Both the position numbers and the translations under genes were made by a program. This document shows, one piece after another, positions 1 to 10,300 of a stretch of 47,013 bases of DNA. The stretch is from Verrucomicrobiota bacterium. Its GTDB lineage: Bacteria; Verrucomicrobiota; Verrucomicrobiia; Verrucomicrobiales; DEV007. The notes beneath the pieces are model-generated. The model worked only from the letters and a program-made list of their open reading frames with translations, had not been told where the DNA came from and did not search any database. Position 1 is the first letter of the stretch, and each line of letters begins with the position of its first letter. The stretch is from the NCBI GenBank assembly GCA_024277195.1, contig JAJRVS010000009.1, positions 1 to 47,013 of the forward strand, read 5' to 3'.

Positions 1-80
1 CCCCCCCGCTATAACATTTGTTTTTTTCATTCGAAACAGCATTTTCAACCTCTTTGGTGTCACTAGCTATTACCCCCAGC

Positions 81-2243
81 ATGTTAAATTTAAAATATCT
101 CATCTCTCGTGTTATCCCCTATTTGTCAACTATACGATTTTCGAACAACAGGCAGTTCCAATCCATTGCCTTCGTTTACCTGATCGTAATAGGCACCTCA
201 TTCGCCGATGAAAAAAGACAGGGACGGATAATCTTAGAAGACGGATTTGAACAATTTGAAAAAATACTAACTCAGGAGGGCCCGCCAAATGGCTGGTCTA
301 TTTGGGGAAAGGAATCTGTCAAGGATCGGCCAAATTTTATAATAGACACTAAAAACGCTCATTCCGGCGAGGCTTCGTTTCGCATTCACCATTTAGCGGA
401 ATCCACGAGTTTTACTGTGCTGGATACGAAACGGGCAATTCGCCCTGAAAAAGGAGGGGCCTATACTATTTCTTTTTGGGCTAAATCTGACGAGGATACG
501 GAAATTTTCTTCGGTATCAACGCTTACAATTCCTTGCAGCCGAAAATTGATCGAGCCTTTTCACCGGACTACCGCCCGATTCACGTCAACCCGAAATGGA
601 CCCGCTTTTCTTTCACCTTCAATGAAGGTCTGCATTTCTTTGTAACTGGACAGTCACCTCACTTGTTATTGACTTTCCTTTCCAAGTTAACAAGGGGAAC
701 TGACGAGGAAAAAACGTTTTGGCTTGACGACATTCTGGTTAGCGAAAGTAAAACGCCAGTATTGAGCCCCCCAACTGATACGTCAGTGACTTCATCCGCT
801 GGTCTTCACCACGCTATGAAACCAGGTAAGGAGGTGATTTTTAATGTGGATGTGACTCGCCGCATCCGTCCTTGTTATCGCGAAATAGCGGGCATCTCTT
901 TTTGGCGTCTTCAACATCCCGTATCTGGACCGTTTAACGCCAAAGGCCATTATTCTTTAAATAGCAAAATTGAACAGTCTATCCGGGACCTCCATTTGCC
1001 AATGAGCCGACTTTTCGGCGTGGGAGATGAAACATCCCCTGGAAACATTTCAGGCGAACCGTGGTCCATTGAGCATTCCATCGACAGGGCAGCTACGCTG
1101 TGCCGAAAAGTAGGAGCCCCGCAAGAATGGTTTTTTCTTGAATTAGAAAATCCTGAAGCCCACACCTCCTTACCCCCTGAAACATGGGCGCGAGCGGTCA
1201 ATTATGTAAAAAAGAAAGGTTATTCCTTCCAATATTGGGAGGTCTCCAACGAACCCTACGCAAATGCGGTTCTCGGAAGGCAACCCATGGCTTTCCCCAA
1301 GCCCGAGGACTACCTTCAGCATTTCCTCAAGGTGAGTCGCTCCATCCATGAGAGCGATCCGCAAGCTCAGGTTGGTTTGTCCATTGTGAAAAATAACCCA
1401 ATGTGGAGTAGCTACCTCTTGCGCGAAGCCGCTGGATCCTATGATTTTGTAGTTCCCCACCTTTACACTTTCCCCGAATCGACAATGTCGAAGGCTGATT
1501 TCACCTCAGTGGTACTTACCGCAAATGCAAAAACACTGAACTCGGCTCTAGAGTTAAATGCTCGTATCCGCCATTACAATCCCGAACGCACAATTCCGAT
1601 TCTAGACACCGAGTGGGGACTGCATGGATTTGATTTGAATGCCGATGCCCCGGGGCTTGTCGCCAGAAACAGTAATATTTGGGCAGGCATTCACGACGCA
1701 GTGCGATTGATTTATTACGCGCGTGAGGGAATTGTCAGGGGAGCCAGTGCCTGGTCTATGTTAAGTTCAGATCGGCAGCAACCCGGATTAAAATTCCTTT
1801 TCACTGACGCCCCGGAACAACTTACCCTTCGATATTGGCTTTATTATCATTTCGGCAGAAACTTAGGAGACCGGGTAGTTAAAATCGATGGCACATCTCC
1901 ATTTTTCCCTTCTGGAAATGCTCTCGAAGCTTTTGCGATGCCGGTGACCCCCGCCGTGGCAACGATAAGTGATGACGGTAAAAAATTATTCTTTATCGTT
2001 GCCAATGGCACATGGGACGAAGAGCTTGATTGCAACCTTCAACTGCAAGAATTTCAGCCAAAAAATGTAACAGCGGTTTTATTTTCTGACTTTCGAAAAA
2101 ACGCTTCAGTAGCGCATCCCCTACTTAAGCAAAAGGAGGAAGCGATGAGAAATCTTGATTTCCAAATCACACAAAAAAACCTGCAATTCAAACTTCCTGG
2201 TCATTCAGTAGCTTTTATTCAGATGGAAAACGAGCTCGACTAA
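81..2243 (+). CDS. secreted clan GH-A glycoside hydrolase (GH39/GH51-like)
   Basis: Probably a secreted retaining glycosidase, perhaps an arabinofuranosidase or xylosidase. An N-terminal hydrophobic stretch ending near SFADE looks like a signal peptide, followed by a carbohydrate-binding-type beta-sandwich (about residues 50-230) and a TIM-barrel (about 255-570). WEVSNEP carries the expected clan GH-A acid/base Glu (residue 391) and LDTEWG the likely nucleophile Glu (511). A beta-rich C-terminal domain ends the protein. The frame is open back to a TAA at 12-14. I chose the ATG at 81 over an upstream TTG at 18 because it places the hydrophobic segment near the N-terminus, but no clear Shine-Dalgarno settles it. 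The substrate family is not resolved from sequence alone. Confidence 0.75.
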   Translation: MLNLKYLISRVIPYLSTIRFSNNRQFQSIAFVYLIVIGTSFADEKRQGRIILEDGFEQFEKILTQEGPPNGWSIWGKESVKDRPNFIIDTKNAHSGEASFRIHHLAESTSFTVLDTKRAIRPEKGGAYTISFWAKSDEDTEIFFGINAYNSLQPKIDRAFSPDYRPIHVNPKWTRFSFTFNEGLHFFVTGQSPHLLLTFLSKLTRGTDEEKTFWLDDILVSESKTPVLSPPTDTSVTSSAGLHHAMKPGKEVIFNVDVTRRIRPCYREIAGISFWRLQHPVSGPFNAKGHYSLNSKIEQSIRDLHLPMSRLFGVGDETSPGNISGEPWSIEHSIDRAATLCRKVGAPQEWFFLELENPEAHTSLPPETWARAVNYVKKKGYSFQYWEVSNEPYANAVLGRQPMAFPKPEDYLQHFLKVSRSIHESDPQAQVGLSIVKNNPMWSSYLLREAAGSYDFVVPHLYTFPESTMSKADFTSVVLTANAKTLNSALELNARIRHYNPERTIPILDTEWGLHGFDLNADAPGLVARNSNIWAGIHDAVRLIYYAREGIVRGASAWSMLSSDRQQPGLKFLFTDAPEQLTLRYWLYYHFGRNLGDRVVKIDGTSPFFPSGNALEAFAMPVTPAVATISDDGKKLFFIVANGTWDEELDCNLQLQEFQPKNVTAVLFSDFRKNASVAHPLLKQKEEAMRNLDFQITQKNLQFKLPGHSVAFIQMENELD

Positions 2244-2290
2244 TGACCTGCTGGCGAGAGCAATTGCAAAATCGTGATTAACCACACTAC

Positions 2291-3298
2291 ATGAAAACCC
2301 ACCACTTATCCTTCATCCCTCTCGCCTTATTTGTAACCAGCACATTCTGCTCGGCCGAAGCCAAACCAGAAGTCATCGCCCAGGCTTCCGATGGTTTGAA
2401 AAACCCCTTTGGCATCACTTTTGACTCCAAGGAAAACACCTACATCGTCGAATACCTCGGCGGACGAATTTTTCGCATCCAACCCGGGGGCAAAGCCGAA
2501 TACTTCTCGGGAAAAGCTGAAAAAGGTTTTGCCGGTGACGGCGGCCCAGCCCGGGATGCCGTGTTCAACGGCATGCACAACGCTGTCTGCACTGCGGACG
2601 ACCAACTCTACATCTCCGACACCCGTGGCAACCGGATTCGCAAAATCGATCTCAAGACCGGCATCATCTCCACCATCGCAGGCTCTAGTGAAGCTGGATT
2701 CAGTGGCGATGGCGGCCCGGCTTCCGACGCCCTGCTCAGCGACCCGATCTCTATCTCCCTCAGCAAAAACGGCGATACTCTGCTCATTTCAGATATTCAT
2801 AATCGCCGCATCCGTGCCATTGACCTTAAAACCGGCACCATAAATACCATCGCTGGCAATGGTGAAAAAGGCATACCGAAAAACGGCACCCTTGCGACCC
2901 AATCCCCTCTTTCTGATCCACGAGGATGCGCCATGGATTCCAAAGGAAATCTCTACATCTTGGAACGCGGCGGCCACGCCCTGCGAATAGTCGGCAGCGA
3001 TGGTAAAATTCATACCGTCGCCGGTACTGGCAAAAAAGGATCTGCTGACGGCCCCGGACTGGAAGCTAGTTTGAACGGCCCGAAACACCTCTGCATTGAT
3101 CAACAGGATCGAGTCATCATTGCCGATGCGGAAAATCATCTCATCCGCCTCTATGACCCACAGGATGGAAGCTTGAAAACTTTGCTTGGTCTTGAGACAA
3201 AACTCAAGCGCCCCCACGGCGTCACTATTCACGGTGATTGGCTCTACATCGCCGACAGTTGGAATGACCGGGTATTGAAAATCCCTGCGCCAAAATAA
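2291..3298 (+). CDS. secreted NHL-repeat beta-propeller protein
   Basis: A 335-residue exported protein with a signal peptide (residues 1 to about 24, ending around CSAEA). NHL-type propeller blades follow. Blades with the recurring AGDGGPA/SGDGGPA pattern and NRIRKIDL or NRRIRAIDL strands are visible in the first half, and similar blades continue to the end (WLYIADSWNDRVLKI). NHL propellers usually bind partners or ligands and no catalytic residues are evident. It starts 47 bp after the glycoside hydrolase on the same strand, so co-transcription is possible. Its function here is unknown; a scaffold or sugar-lactone-like role is only speculation. Confidence 0.8.
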   Translation: MKTHHLSFIPLALFVTSTFCSAEAKPEVIAQASDGLKNPFGITFDSKENTYIVEYLGGRIFRIQPGGKAEYFSGKAEKGFAGDGGPARDAVFNGMHNAVCTADDQLYISDTRGNRIRKIDLKTGIISTIAGSSEAGFSGDGGPASDALLSDPISISLSKNGDTLLISDIHNRRIRAIDLKTGTINTIAGNGEKGIPKNGTLATQSPLSDPRGCAMDSKGNLYILERGGHALRIVGSDGKIHTVAGTGKKGSADGPGLEASLNGPKHLCIDQQDRVIIADAENHLIRLYDPQDGSLKTLLGLETKLKRPHGVTIHGDWLYIADSWNDRVLKIPAPK

Positions 3299-3399
3299 AA
3301 TCGAAAAAAGCAGCGAATCTTATTGCAGAATGCAGCCAAATTGTACATTTTCCAGCGCTGCCTGTTTCCAATTCGCCTCAATTATACACCCATGCTTTC

Positions 3400-3675
3400 A
3401 TGAACAAATCGACTTGCAAGATTCTCAGTACCATTTTTTTCCAATTCGGCATCTTATCGATCCTGCTCTCCATCGGAACCTGGTGGTTCATCGCCGGAGA
3501 CGATCCCGATCAAAGTGCCCACGCCGAACGTTTTGGTATCTTTGTCGGCCTTTGGGCACCTACCCTGCTGATTCTCTCCAACCGCTTTGACCGTTATGCC
3601 GACAAGGCCGCCGAACTACCGGGGGCGCATCCTGATATTCACGAAGAATCAGAGAACGACGAAGCCGCATCCTGA
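3400..3675 (+). CDS. small hypothetical membrane protein
   Basis: A 91-residue protein with two predicted membrane segments (about residues 9-31 and 47-61), separated by a short charged loop with a WWFIAGDDPDQ stretch, and an acidic C-terminal tail. I do not recognise the family. An overlapping frame starting at 3330 gives an 86-residue product rich in Arg, His and Cys without membrane segments, which looks like a shadow, so I prefer this frame. It lies between the NHL protein and a sulfatase on the same strand. Confidence 0.5.
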   Translation: MNKSTCKILSTIFFQFGILSILLSIGTWWFIAGDDPDQSAHAERFGIFVGLWAPTLLILSNRFDRYADKAAELPGAHPDIHEESENDEAAS

Positions 3676-3723
3676 CTCTGTCTGAATCGGAAAATCTGCC
3701 TTCCGCATTCGCGTACCTTGTTT

Positions 3724-3754
3724 CATACTGGCATTATTCAATAATGTCAGTATG
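3724..3754 (+). promoter_or_regulatory. inverted repeat covering a sulfatase start codon
   Basis: Two 15-nt arms (3724-3738 and 3740-3754) around a single C form a near-perfect palindrome with one G-U-type mismatch. The last three bases of the right arm are the ATG of the downstream sulfatase. In RNA this would be a hairpin burying the start codon; in DNA it could be an operator. Neither role is shown. Confidence 0.5.
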
Positions 3755-5626
3755 AAGTTGTACCGAATATTCCTCATCGCCGCTTTTTCCCTGCTGGGCA
3801 CCATCGCCTCGCTCACTGCCGCTCAAGATCTGCCCAACATCCTCTGGATCACTTCCGAGGACAACGGCCCGCAACTCGGTTGTTACGGTGATAAATACGC
3901 GATCACTCCCCAGCTCGACAAACTCGCAGCCAAAGGCATGCGCTATACCCGGGCCAGCTCCAACGCACCGGTTTGCGCCCCTGCCCGCACCACGATCATT
4001 TCCGGCCTCTACCCTCCCACCAACGGAAGCGAGCATATGCGCTCAATGACCCAACTGCCTGCTGCACTGAAAATGTATCCCAACTACCTCAGAGAAGCAG
4101 GTTATTACTGCACCAATAATAAAAAAGAAGACTACAACATCGAAAAGACCGGCGAAGTGTGGGACGAATCCGGTAATAAAGCGCATTGGAACAAACGCCC
4201 CCAGGGCAAACCTTTTTTTGCCATTTTCAATAGTACCATTTCACACGAATCAAAAATCCGTAATGCCATCGATGTCAAGGATCGCATTCACGATCCCGCC
4301 AACGCCCCCATCCCCGCTTACCACCCCGACACCGCCATCACCCGCAAAGACTGGGCGCAGTACTATGACCGCATGACCCAGATGGATACCATCAGCGGCA
4401 ATGACCTGAAAGCCGTTCACGATGCCGGTCTCGACGAAGATACCATCGTTTTCTACTACGGTGATCACGGCTCGGGCATGCCGAGAAGCAAACGCTGGCC
4501 TTATTTTTCCGGTCTCAATGTCCCCCTGATTGTTTATTTTCCAGAAAAATGGAAACACCTCGCTCCCAAGGATTACCAAACCGGTGGCACCAGCGACCGC
4601 CGGGTAAGCTTTGTTGATCTCGCCCCTACCGTTCTTAGCATTGCTGGAATCAAACCCAAAACCACGATGCAAGGTCATGCTTTTGCCGGAAAATTTCAGA
4701 CCAAGGAACATCCCTACAGTTTCGGTTTCCGTGGACGTATGGACGAACGTTATGACCTAGTGCGCACCGTGCTCGGCAAGGACTACATTTACATCCGCAA
4801 CTACATGCCCCACCGCATCTATGGTCAGCATATCGATTACATGTTCCAAACCCCGACCACCCAGCAATGGTTTGACCTCTACCACGCCGGAAAACTCAAC
4901 CAGGCACAATCCCGTTTCTGGCAAACCAAACCCGCGGAAGAGCTTTACGAACTCGCCAAGGATCCCGATGAAATAAACAACCTAGCTCAATCAGCTGGAC
5001 ATCAGGATATTTTGAAAAAAATGCGTTACGCCCAGCAGCGCTGGGCCAGCGGCATCAAAGATGTTGGTTTTTTACCGGAAGCAGAAGTCCACTCCCGTTC
5101 GATAGGTTCCACTCCTTACGAGATGGGACACGATCCGACAAAATACGATTTTGATAGCATTTTTGCCGCCGCCAACCTGGCGTCCTCCATGAAAGCCGGC
5201 GACTTGCCCGCCATCGTTAAACTACTGAATGACAAAGACAGCGCGGTCCGTTACTGGGGTGCGATTGGATTGCTTTGTCACGAAAAAGAAGGAATGGAAG
5301 CCGGACACCAGGCGCTCATCAAAGCATTGAGTGATGCTTCGGCCAGTGTCCAAATCATGGCAGCCGAGAGCCTCGGACGTTACGGAAGTGATGACGATGC
5401 AAAAAAAGCACTCGACGTCATTCTCAGCCACTGCAATGTCGAAACCGGCGATGTTTACGAAGCCATCCTCGCCGCCAACGCCCTCGACTACCTCGGCAAA
5501 CGCGCTCTACCAAAACTAGCAGAAATCAAGGCCCTTCCCCTGAAACCCAACAACGGCCCCAAACGCGTTGCCGGTTACGTCGGACGGCTGCTCCCAGAAA
5601 TCATCGGCAAGCTTGAGAAAAAATAG
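3752..5626 (+). CDS. secreted type I sulfatase with C-terminal HEAT-like repeats
   Basis: An arylsulfatase-superfamily enzyme that would hydrolyse sulfate esters on polysaccharides. A signal peptide (residues 1 to about 24) is followed by the metal-binding ITSEDNG segment and the maturation motif CAPAR at residues 75-79; Cys75 is the residue normally converted to formylglycine. YYGDHGSG supplies the second metal-site Asp-His. After the sulfatase fold (to about residue 450), alpha-helical HEAT-like repeats run to the end (LLNDKDSAVRYWGAIGLL, ALSDASASVQIMAAESLGRYG). Exported sulfatases of this architecture are familiar in Verrucomicrobiota and Planctomycetota. The start codon sits inside a strong inverted repeat. 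The substrate is unknown. Confidence 0.9.
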   Translation: MKLYRIFLIAAFSLLGTIASLTAAQDLPNILWITSEDNGPQLGCYGDKYAITPQLDKLAAKGMRYTRASSNAPVCAPARTTIISGLYPPTNGSEHMRSMTQLPAALKMYPNYLREAGYYCTNNKKEDYNIEKTGEVWDESGNKAHWNKRPQGKPFFAIFNSTISHESKIRNAIDVKDRIHDPANAPIPAYHPDTAITRKDWAQYYDRMTQMDTISGNDLKAVHDAGLDEDTIVFYYGDHGSGMPRSKRWPYFSGLNVPLIVYFPEKWKHLAPKDYQTGGTSDRRVSFVDLAPTVLSIAGIKPKTTMQGHAFAGKFQTKEHPYSFGFRGRMDERYDLVRTVLGKDYIYIRNYMPHRIYGQHIDYMFQTPTTQQWFDLYHAGKLNQAQSRFWQTKPAEELYELAKDPDEINNLAQSAGHQDILKKMRYAQQRWASGIKDVGFLPEAEVHSRSIGSTPYEMGHDPTKYDFDSIFAAANLASSMKAGDLPAIVKLLNDKDSAVRYWGAIGLLCHEKEGMEAGHQALIKALSDASASVQIMAAESLGRYGSDDDAKKALDVILSHCNVETGDVYEAILAANALDYLGKRALPKLAEIKALPLKPNNGPKRVAGYVGRLLPEIIGKLEKK

Positions 5627-5639
5627 TCCCTGCTCATAT

Positions 5640-5880
5640 GCCACCCTTTCAGGGCTTTTATATATTCCTAATCACCCCCAGGGTTCCACCCTGGGCTTTC
5701 ACATTAGGCACCGTTGGAGCCTATCCCAATCCCCCTACATAACTCGAAGGAATAATCCACACAACTCCCATACCTCGCTTGCCCTGAAAGGGCAAAATGA
5801 AATAGCCCAGGGTGACAACCCTGGGTAGGAATACAACAAGCAGCCAGCCCTGAAAGGGCTAAACCGATGGTAGGCGCACC
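5640..5880. repeat. cluster of short palindromic intergenic repeats (copy 1)
   Basis: The gap between two sulfatases is built from alternating palindromes: the GCCCTGAAAGGGC type at 5644-5655 (inverted), 5781-5793 and 5847-5860, and the GCCCAGGG-N-CCCTGGG type at 5677-5696 and 5805-5826. The same second type recurs at 26.6-26.8 kb. The units resemble REP-like dispersed repeats of PVC genomes and have no coding potential that I trust. Confidence 0.75.
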
Positions 5881-5892
5881 CTCACCAATCCG

Positions 5893-7308
5893 ATGAAAAT
5901 CATTCTGAAAATTATTATCTCCATTCTGTATCTCGGAACCTTCTCCTTGTTCGCTGACGAAGCCCCCAACGTCATCCTTATCATGTGTGACGATCTCGGC
6001 TGGGGAGACGTCGGTTTTAATGGGGGCAAAATCATCAAAACTCCTCATCTCGACGAGATGGCTGCCAACAGCCTGAAACTTAATCGTTTTTACGCCGCTG
6101 CCCCTGTCTGCTCCCCCACCCGCGGCAGCGTGGTGACCGGACGCCACCCCTTCCGTTATGGAATTTATTTTGCCAATACCGGCCACCTGAAAAAAGAAGA
6201 GTTCACCCTCTACGAAGCGCTCAAAACAAAAGGCTACCGCACCGGACATTTTGGCAAGTGGCACATGGGCACCCTGACCACCAAAGTGAAAGACGCCAAT
6301 CGTGGCAAACCTGGAAATAACAAAGACTATTCCGCCCCTTGGCACCACGGAGTCGATACCAGCTTTGTCAGTGAGTCCAAAGTCCCCACCTACGACCCCA
6401 TGCTCAAGCCCAAGGCGAAGAAAAAAAACAGCTGGTGGCCAGCGATAGAGCAAGGGCAGGACTCTCAGGAATACGGCACCTGGTACTGGAGTGGAGAAGA
6501 TCAAAAAGTCGAACCCAGCACACTCAAAGGAGACGACTCCAAATTGATCATGGATCGCACCCTGCCGTTCATCGAAAAAGCCACGGCCGACAAAAAACCG
6601 TTTTTTGCCGTCGTCTGGTTCCATACCCCGCATCTGCCGGTCGTCGCTGACGCGGCACACCGAAACCTTTATCCGGGCACCAGCGGCTACGAAGCCAACT
6701 ATTACGGCTGTGTCAGCGCAATGGACGATCAAATCGGCCGCCTGAGAAAAAAGCTGCGCGCTCTCGGAGTGGCAAAAAATACCCTGCTCGCATTCTGTAG
6801 TGATAATGGCCCCGAAGGCAAAAAAGGCAGCGCACCTGGATCAGCTGCCCATTTCCGCGGGCGCAAACGTAGCCTCTACGAAGGCGGAATTCGAGTGCCT
6901 GCCTTACTTGAGTGGCCGGCCAGGATAAGCGAAGCCCGTAGCAGTGACATGGCTACCGGCACCGTCGATTATTTCCCTACCATCATGGCTGCTGTCGGTT
7001 TCAAACCTATCGATCTCGAGCGCCCCATGGACGGCGTGAGCCTGCTGCCATTGATCGAAGGGAAAATGGACAAACGCCCTCAGCCTTTAGGTTTCCAATC
7101 GTCAAAACAAATCGCGCTGAGCGACCATCGTTACAAAATTTACTCCGCCGACAAAGGCCGGACTTATGAACTTTACGACTTGCTCAAAGACCCTTCGGAA
7201 ACCACCGATCTGGCAAAACAAAAGCCTGGGGTTGTAGAAGAAATGGCTCGGCAGCTTCAAGCCTGGATCGCTTCTTGTAAGAACAGCGATGAGGGCAAGG
7301 ACTATTGA
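5893..7308 (+). CDS. secreted type I sulfatase
   Basis: A 471-residue arylsulfatase-type enzyme. The signal peptide covers residues 1 to about 21 (SILYLGTFSLFADE). MCDDLGWGDVG gives the metal-binding Asp pair and CSPTR at residues 73-77 the formylglycine motif. GKWHMG and CSDNGPEG are the usual conserved blocks. The protein ends soon after the canonical fold with no extra domain. It would act outside the cytoplasm and needs a formylglycine-generating enzyme or anaerobic maturase, neither of which is in this window. It follows the repeat cluster and converges with the AsmA-like gene (10 bp between stops). The substrate is unknown. Confidence 0.93.
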   Translation: MKIILKIIISILYLGTFSLFADEAPNVILIMCDDLGWGDVGFNGGKIIKTPHLDEMAANSLKLNRFYAAAPVCSPTRGSVVTGRHPFRYGIYFANTGHLKKEEFTLYEALKTKGYRTGHFGKWHMGTLTTKVKDANRGKPGNNKDYSAPWHHGVDTSFVSESKVPTYDPMLKPKAKKKNSWWPAIEQGQDSQEYGTWYWSGEDQKVEPSTLKGDDSKLIMDRTLPFIEKATADKKPFFAVVWFHTPHLPVVADAAHRNLYPGTSGYEANYYGCVSAMDDQIGRLRKKLRALGVAKNTLLAFCSDNGPEGKKGSAPGSAAHFRGRKRSLYEGGIRVPALLEWPARISEARSSDMATGTVDYFPTIMAAVGFKPIDLERPMDGVSLLPLIEGKMDKRPQPLGFQSSKQIALSDHRYKIYSADKGRTYELYDLLKDPSETTDLAKQKPGVVEEMARQLQAWIASCKNSDEGKDY

Positions 7309-7318
7309 TCCAATCAAA

Positions 7319-10300
7319 TCAGTCTCCAAACAACCTGCTAAAAAAGCCCTTCTTTTTTGGCTTCTCGGGCGGGGCACTCTCCTTTTTTTGTTTTTCCGGT
7401 GCAGGGCTTTCCCCAGAACAAGGACAGATATCACTGCCGTCCTTCGGCAACCTTTCATTAACGATGAATTTTACCGGAAAAAGAACGGTATTTGCTGCAA
7501 TGCGCCCGGCTGCTCTCACCCCCGCAAAAGACCCGGTTTCCACTTTAGGATGATTGAGGCTGCCTTTCACCCCGATCGGCAATTCCATGCTGAATAGCTG
7601 GGGACTTTTTGGGTAAGGCGTTAGCATCAAGTCATACTCATCTCTCACCAGATCAATCTTGCCCTCGCCTCCCACCCGCAGTCGGGTGGTATCCAAAGCC
7701 AACATCTCTGGTAGGATCACACCATTTTCAAGGCTCAAGTGAGCAATCAAACAATTGATCTTGGATTTATTGGTCAAACCCAGATTAGGCAGAACGGCAA
7801 AAATGAGATTGGTTGCCCATATATCGAGGGCATCGGCGTCCAGGTTGCGCGGACAAACCGTAAGATCGAGTTTGCCACTAGCCTCCTTCAGTTGGGGTCG
7901 CCCGAACGATGCATTACTGGCTGATAAATCTGCGTCTATATTCGCCAGCGCACTGAGCTTAGATTCGGGCTTCGCTCTACGCGCAAGAACTCCCAGTTCA
8001 AAATCCTTAGCCTGCAGGTGCACTTTCCAATCCACTTGCCCGTTGGCTTTTGGGTAAAATAACAAGTTACCATTTAAAAAACCCCCGGGCACGCCCAGTT
8101 TAAGCGGTTCGATTTTTAATCGTGAATCCTTCAACTCCGCAACCAAATTCCCCTTACTCAGTCGATCCTTACCCGACAATACGATGCCCACATCCAGTTT
8201 GAGCGACAGATCCAAACGGCTCAAAACCTGATGACTGAACACACTGGGTAAAACTGTGTTTTTCTCAATAGGTCCTTTCTTCTTTGATTTAGCGGATGTT
8301 GCTTTTTTTTCATCAGATGCCCAATGTTCAAAAGTAAAGTCATCAAGTTGCAAGGTTTTGGCATTCAAATCGAGTGCTAAAGTCGGACGTTTCCCCCGTT
8401 TTTCATAGCTCCCGGAACCTTCCACTTTCGAGCTACCCACCTGCAAGGCCACTTGCTGAAATTTCAACACTTCACCTGTTTTGATAAATACCCCCTCGGC
8501 AGAATAAGGTCCCATCGGCGGCAGATCCATCTCGTAAACCGAATCCAACTTGTCCAAACTCTCCCCCTTTACTGAAAAAACAAATTTAGCATCCCTGGCT
8601 TCCGCCCCCTCTCCCTTTTGATTTTCAAGATGAAATTCAAGATCTGCAACTTTGCCTTCCAAACGATGGAAATAAGTCCTCGCTCCCTTTCCCAAAAATT
8701 CCGATTCATAAGCTAGAGCTATTTCAAACGGGGCATCTCCCACGCCCCCGGTTAGCTGCATTTCCCCGAGTTCACTGCCTTTGCGCACCATAGTCCCCTT
8801 GCTAACAAAAAAGTTCCATTCGGTATCGTCTCCAAAATAGGTCATTTTTGCTCCGTCGACCTCAACCGCTACCCGTCTTTCAAACCAGGCATCCACCAAA
8901 GTCCGGCCACTCCCGTCGATCTTATAACGCATCTTCTCGAAGCTCCCCTTGAACCGATCACTCTTAGCATAATGATCAATAAGTTCTGAAAGCTCCGCGT
9001 GTTCACTCTTCAGATCGAGTTCAAAAGAAATATCATCTTCGGCTCGCTCTCTTTTTAAAGCCAGACGCCCTCTTAATGGGGTGCCAGCGAATTCGACTTT
9101 CACCTCGGCAAGCGCTTGCCCTTTCTCAACACTGAGTTCCAAATCAATGTTTTTAACCGCAACTTGTTTGGACACCCCTCTCACCTCTCCTACTTGCAAA
9201 CGCAAGTGCCCCACTAGGGGCAACAAATTCTTCGGTAGCTTTTTTAGCTTTTCCCGCAATTTAGCCTCTACCTGCTGACCACCTTCTTCTTTACCGCTTT
9301 TGCCTCCCTCATCGTTCCTCTTAAAAAGCTTCAAGTTAATCGCACTGCTTTTGATCTCGCCTTCGACCCGCGGAACCTCTCCCGAAAGATCCAGTTTAAG
9401 AGAGGCTGACACTTTCCCTTTGCCTATAGACCCAACCACTTGTGGTAGCGAGTAGTTGTATTTGGAAGTGCGCCGCGCTTCGCCAGACAAGTGAATTGAA
9501 CCAAAATCAGGAAGCTCACCAGTAAGCGGCACCAGTTGACTCAACTTAGGTATATCCAGATCTACGCGCAGCAAGCCCGGAGGGTTGAACCCTCTTGCAG
9601 CAAACTGCCCATCCAAATGAAACGAACTGTCTCCAAGCTTACCCGTCAACTCAATCGGCCATTCTTGTTTTCTGGCACGTAAACTTGTCAGCGTGCCCCC
9701 TTTCACTTTTCCATTAAAAGGCAGATCGAGAAAGGTCCCAGCAATAATAAATTCTACCGGAAGCCCCAGCTTGGCGGAGCCCACCAATCGATCAAGCTCA
9801 AATACAGTTTTCTCAGTTTTTTCAGTGTCTCGATAACTCACCTTGATATCCTCGACAGTGACCCGGCCCAGCTCCATGAAATCCAAGTCAAGCCCCTCAA
9901 GCTTATCATTCTCCCTTGACCCAGTAGCAAAAGAATCTCCTTTGGCTTTGTCTTCTTTAATTTCGGCAAAATCCTCCCAATTCCCAATGCCTGCAGCATT
10001 ACGCTCTAGAGAAAGAGTCAGACCTGCGATTCTAATATCGTCAATATTGATCTCCCGGTTAAAAAGCTCAAGCAAATTAACACTCGTTTCTAAACGCTCC
10101 AGAAAAGCGAAGCTTCCTTGTTTGCCCCATCCCCTAGGGTTTTCTACTCTGATTTTTTCTACCCGAACAGCGGGAATCAATCCGGTAACAAAAAGGATAT
10201 CTCCCTCGATGCTGACGTCACGGCCGAGAGCCGCGGTGACCTGACGATCTATCTCCTCGGCATAACGACTCAGATCAAACGTCGTCGGGCGAATAATAAA

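Noticed and set aside
5704-6732. 342-codon open frame on the minus strand
   Set aside because: It lies wholly opposite the intact sulfatase and repeat cluster, and its sequence has no recognisable domain. It is a shadow of the coding strand.
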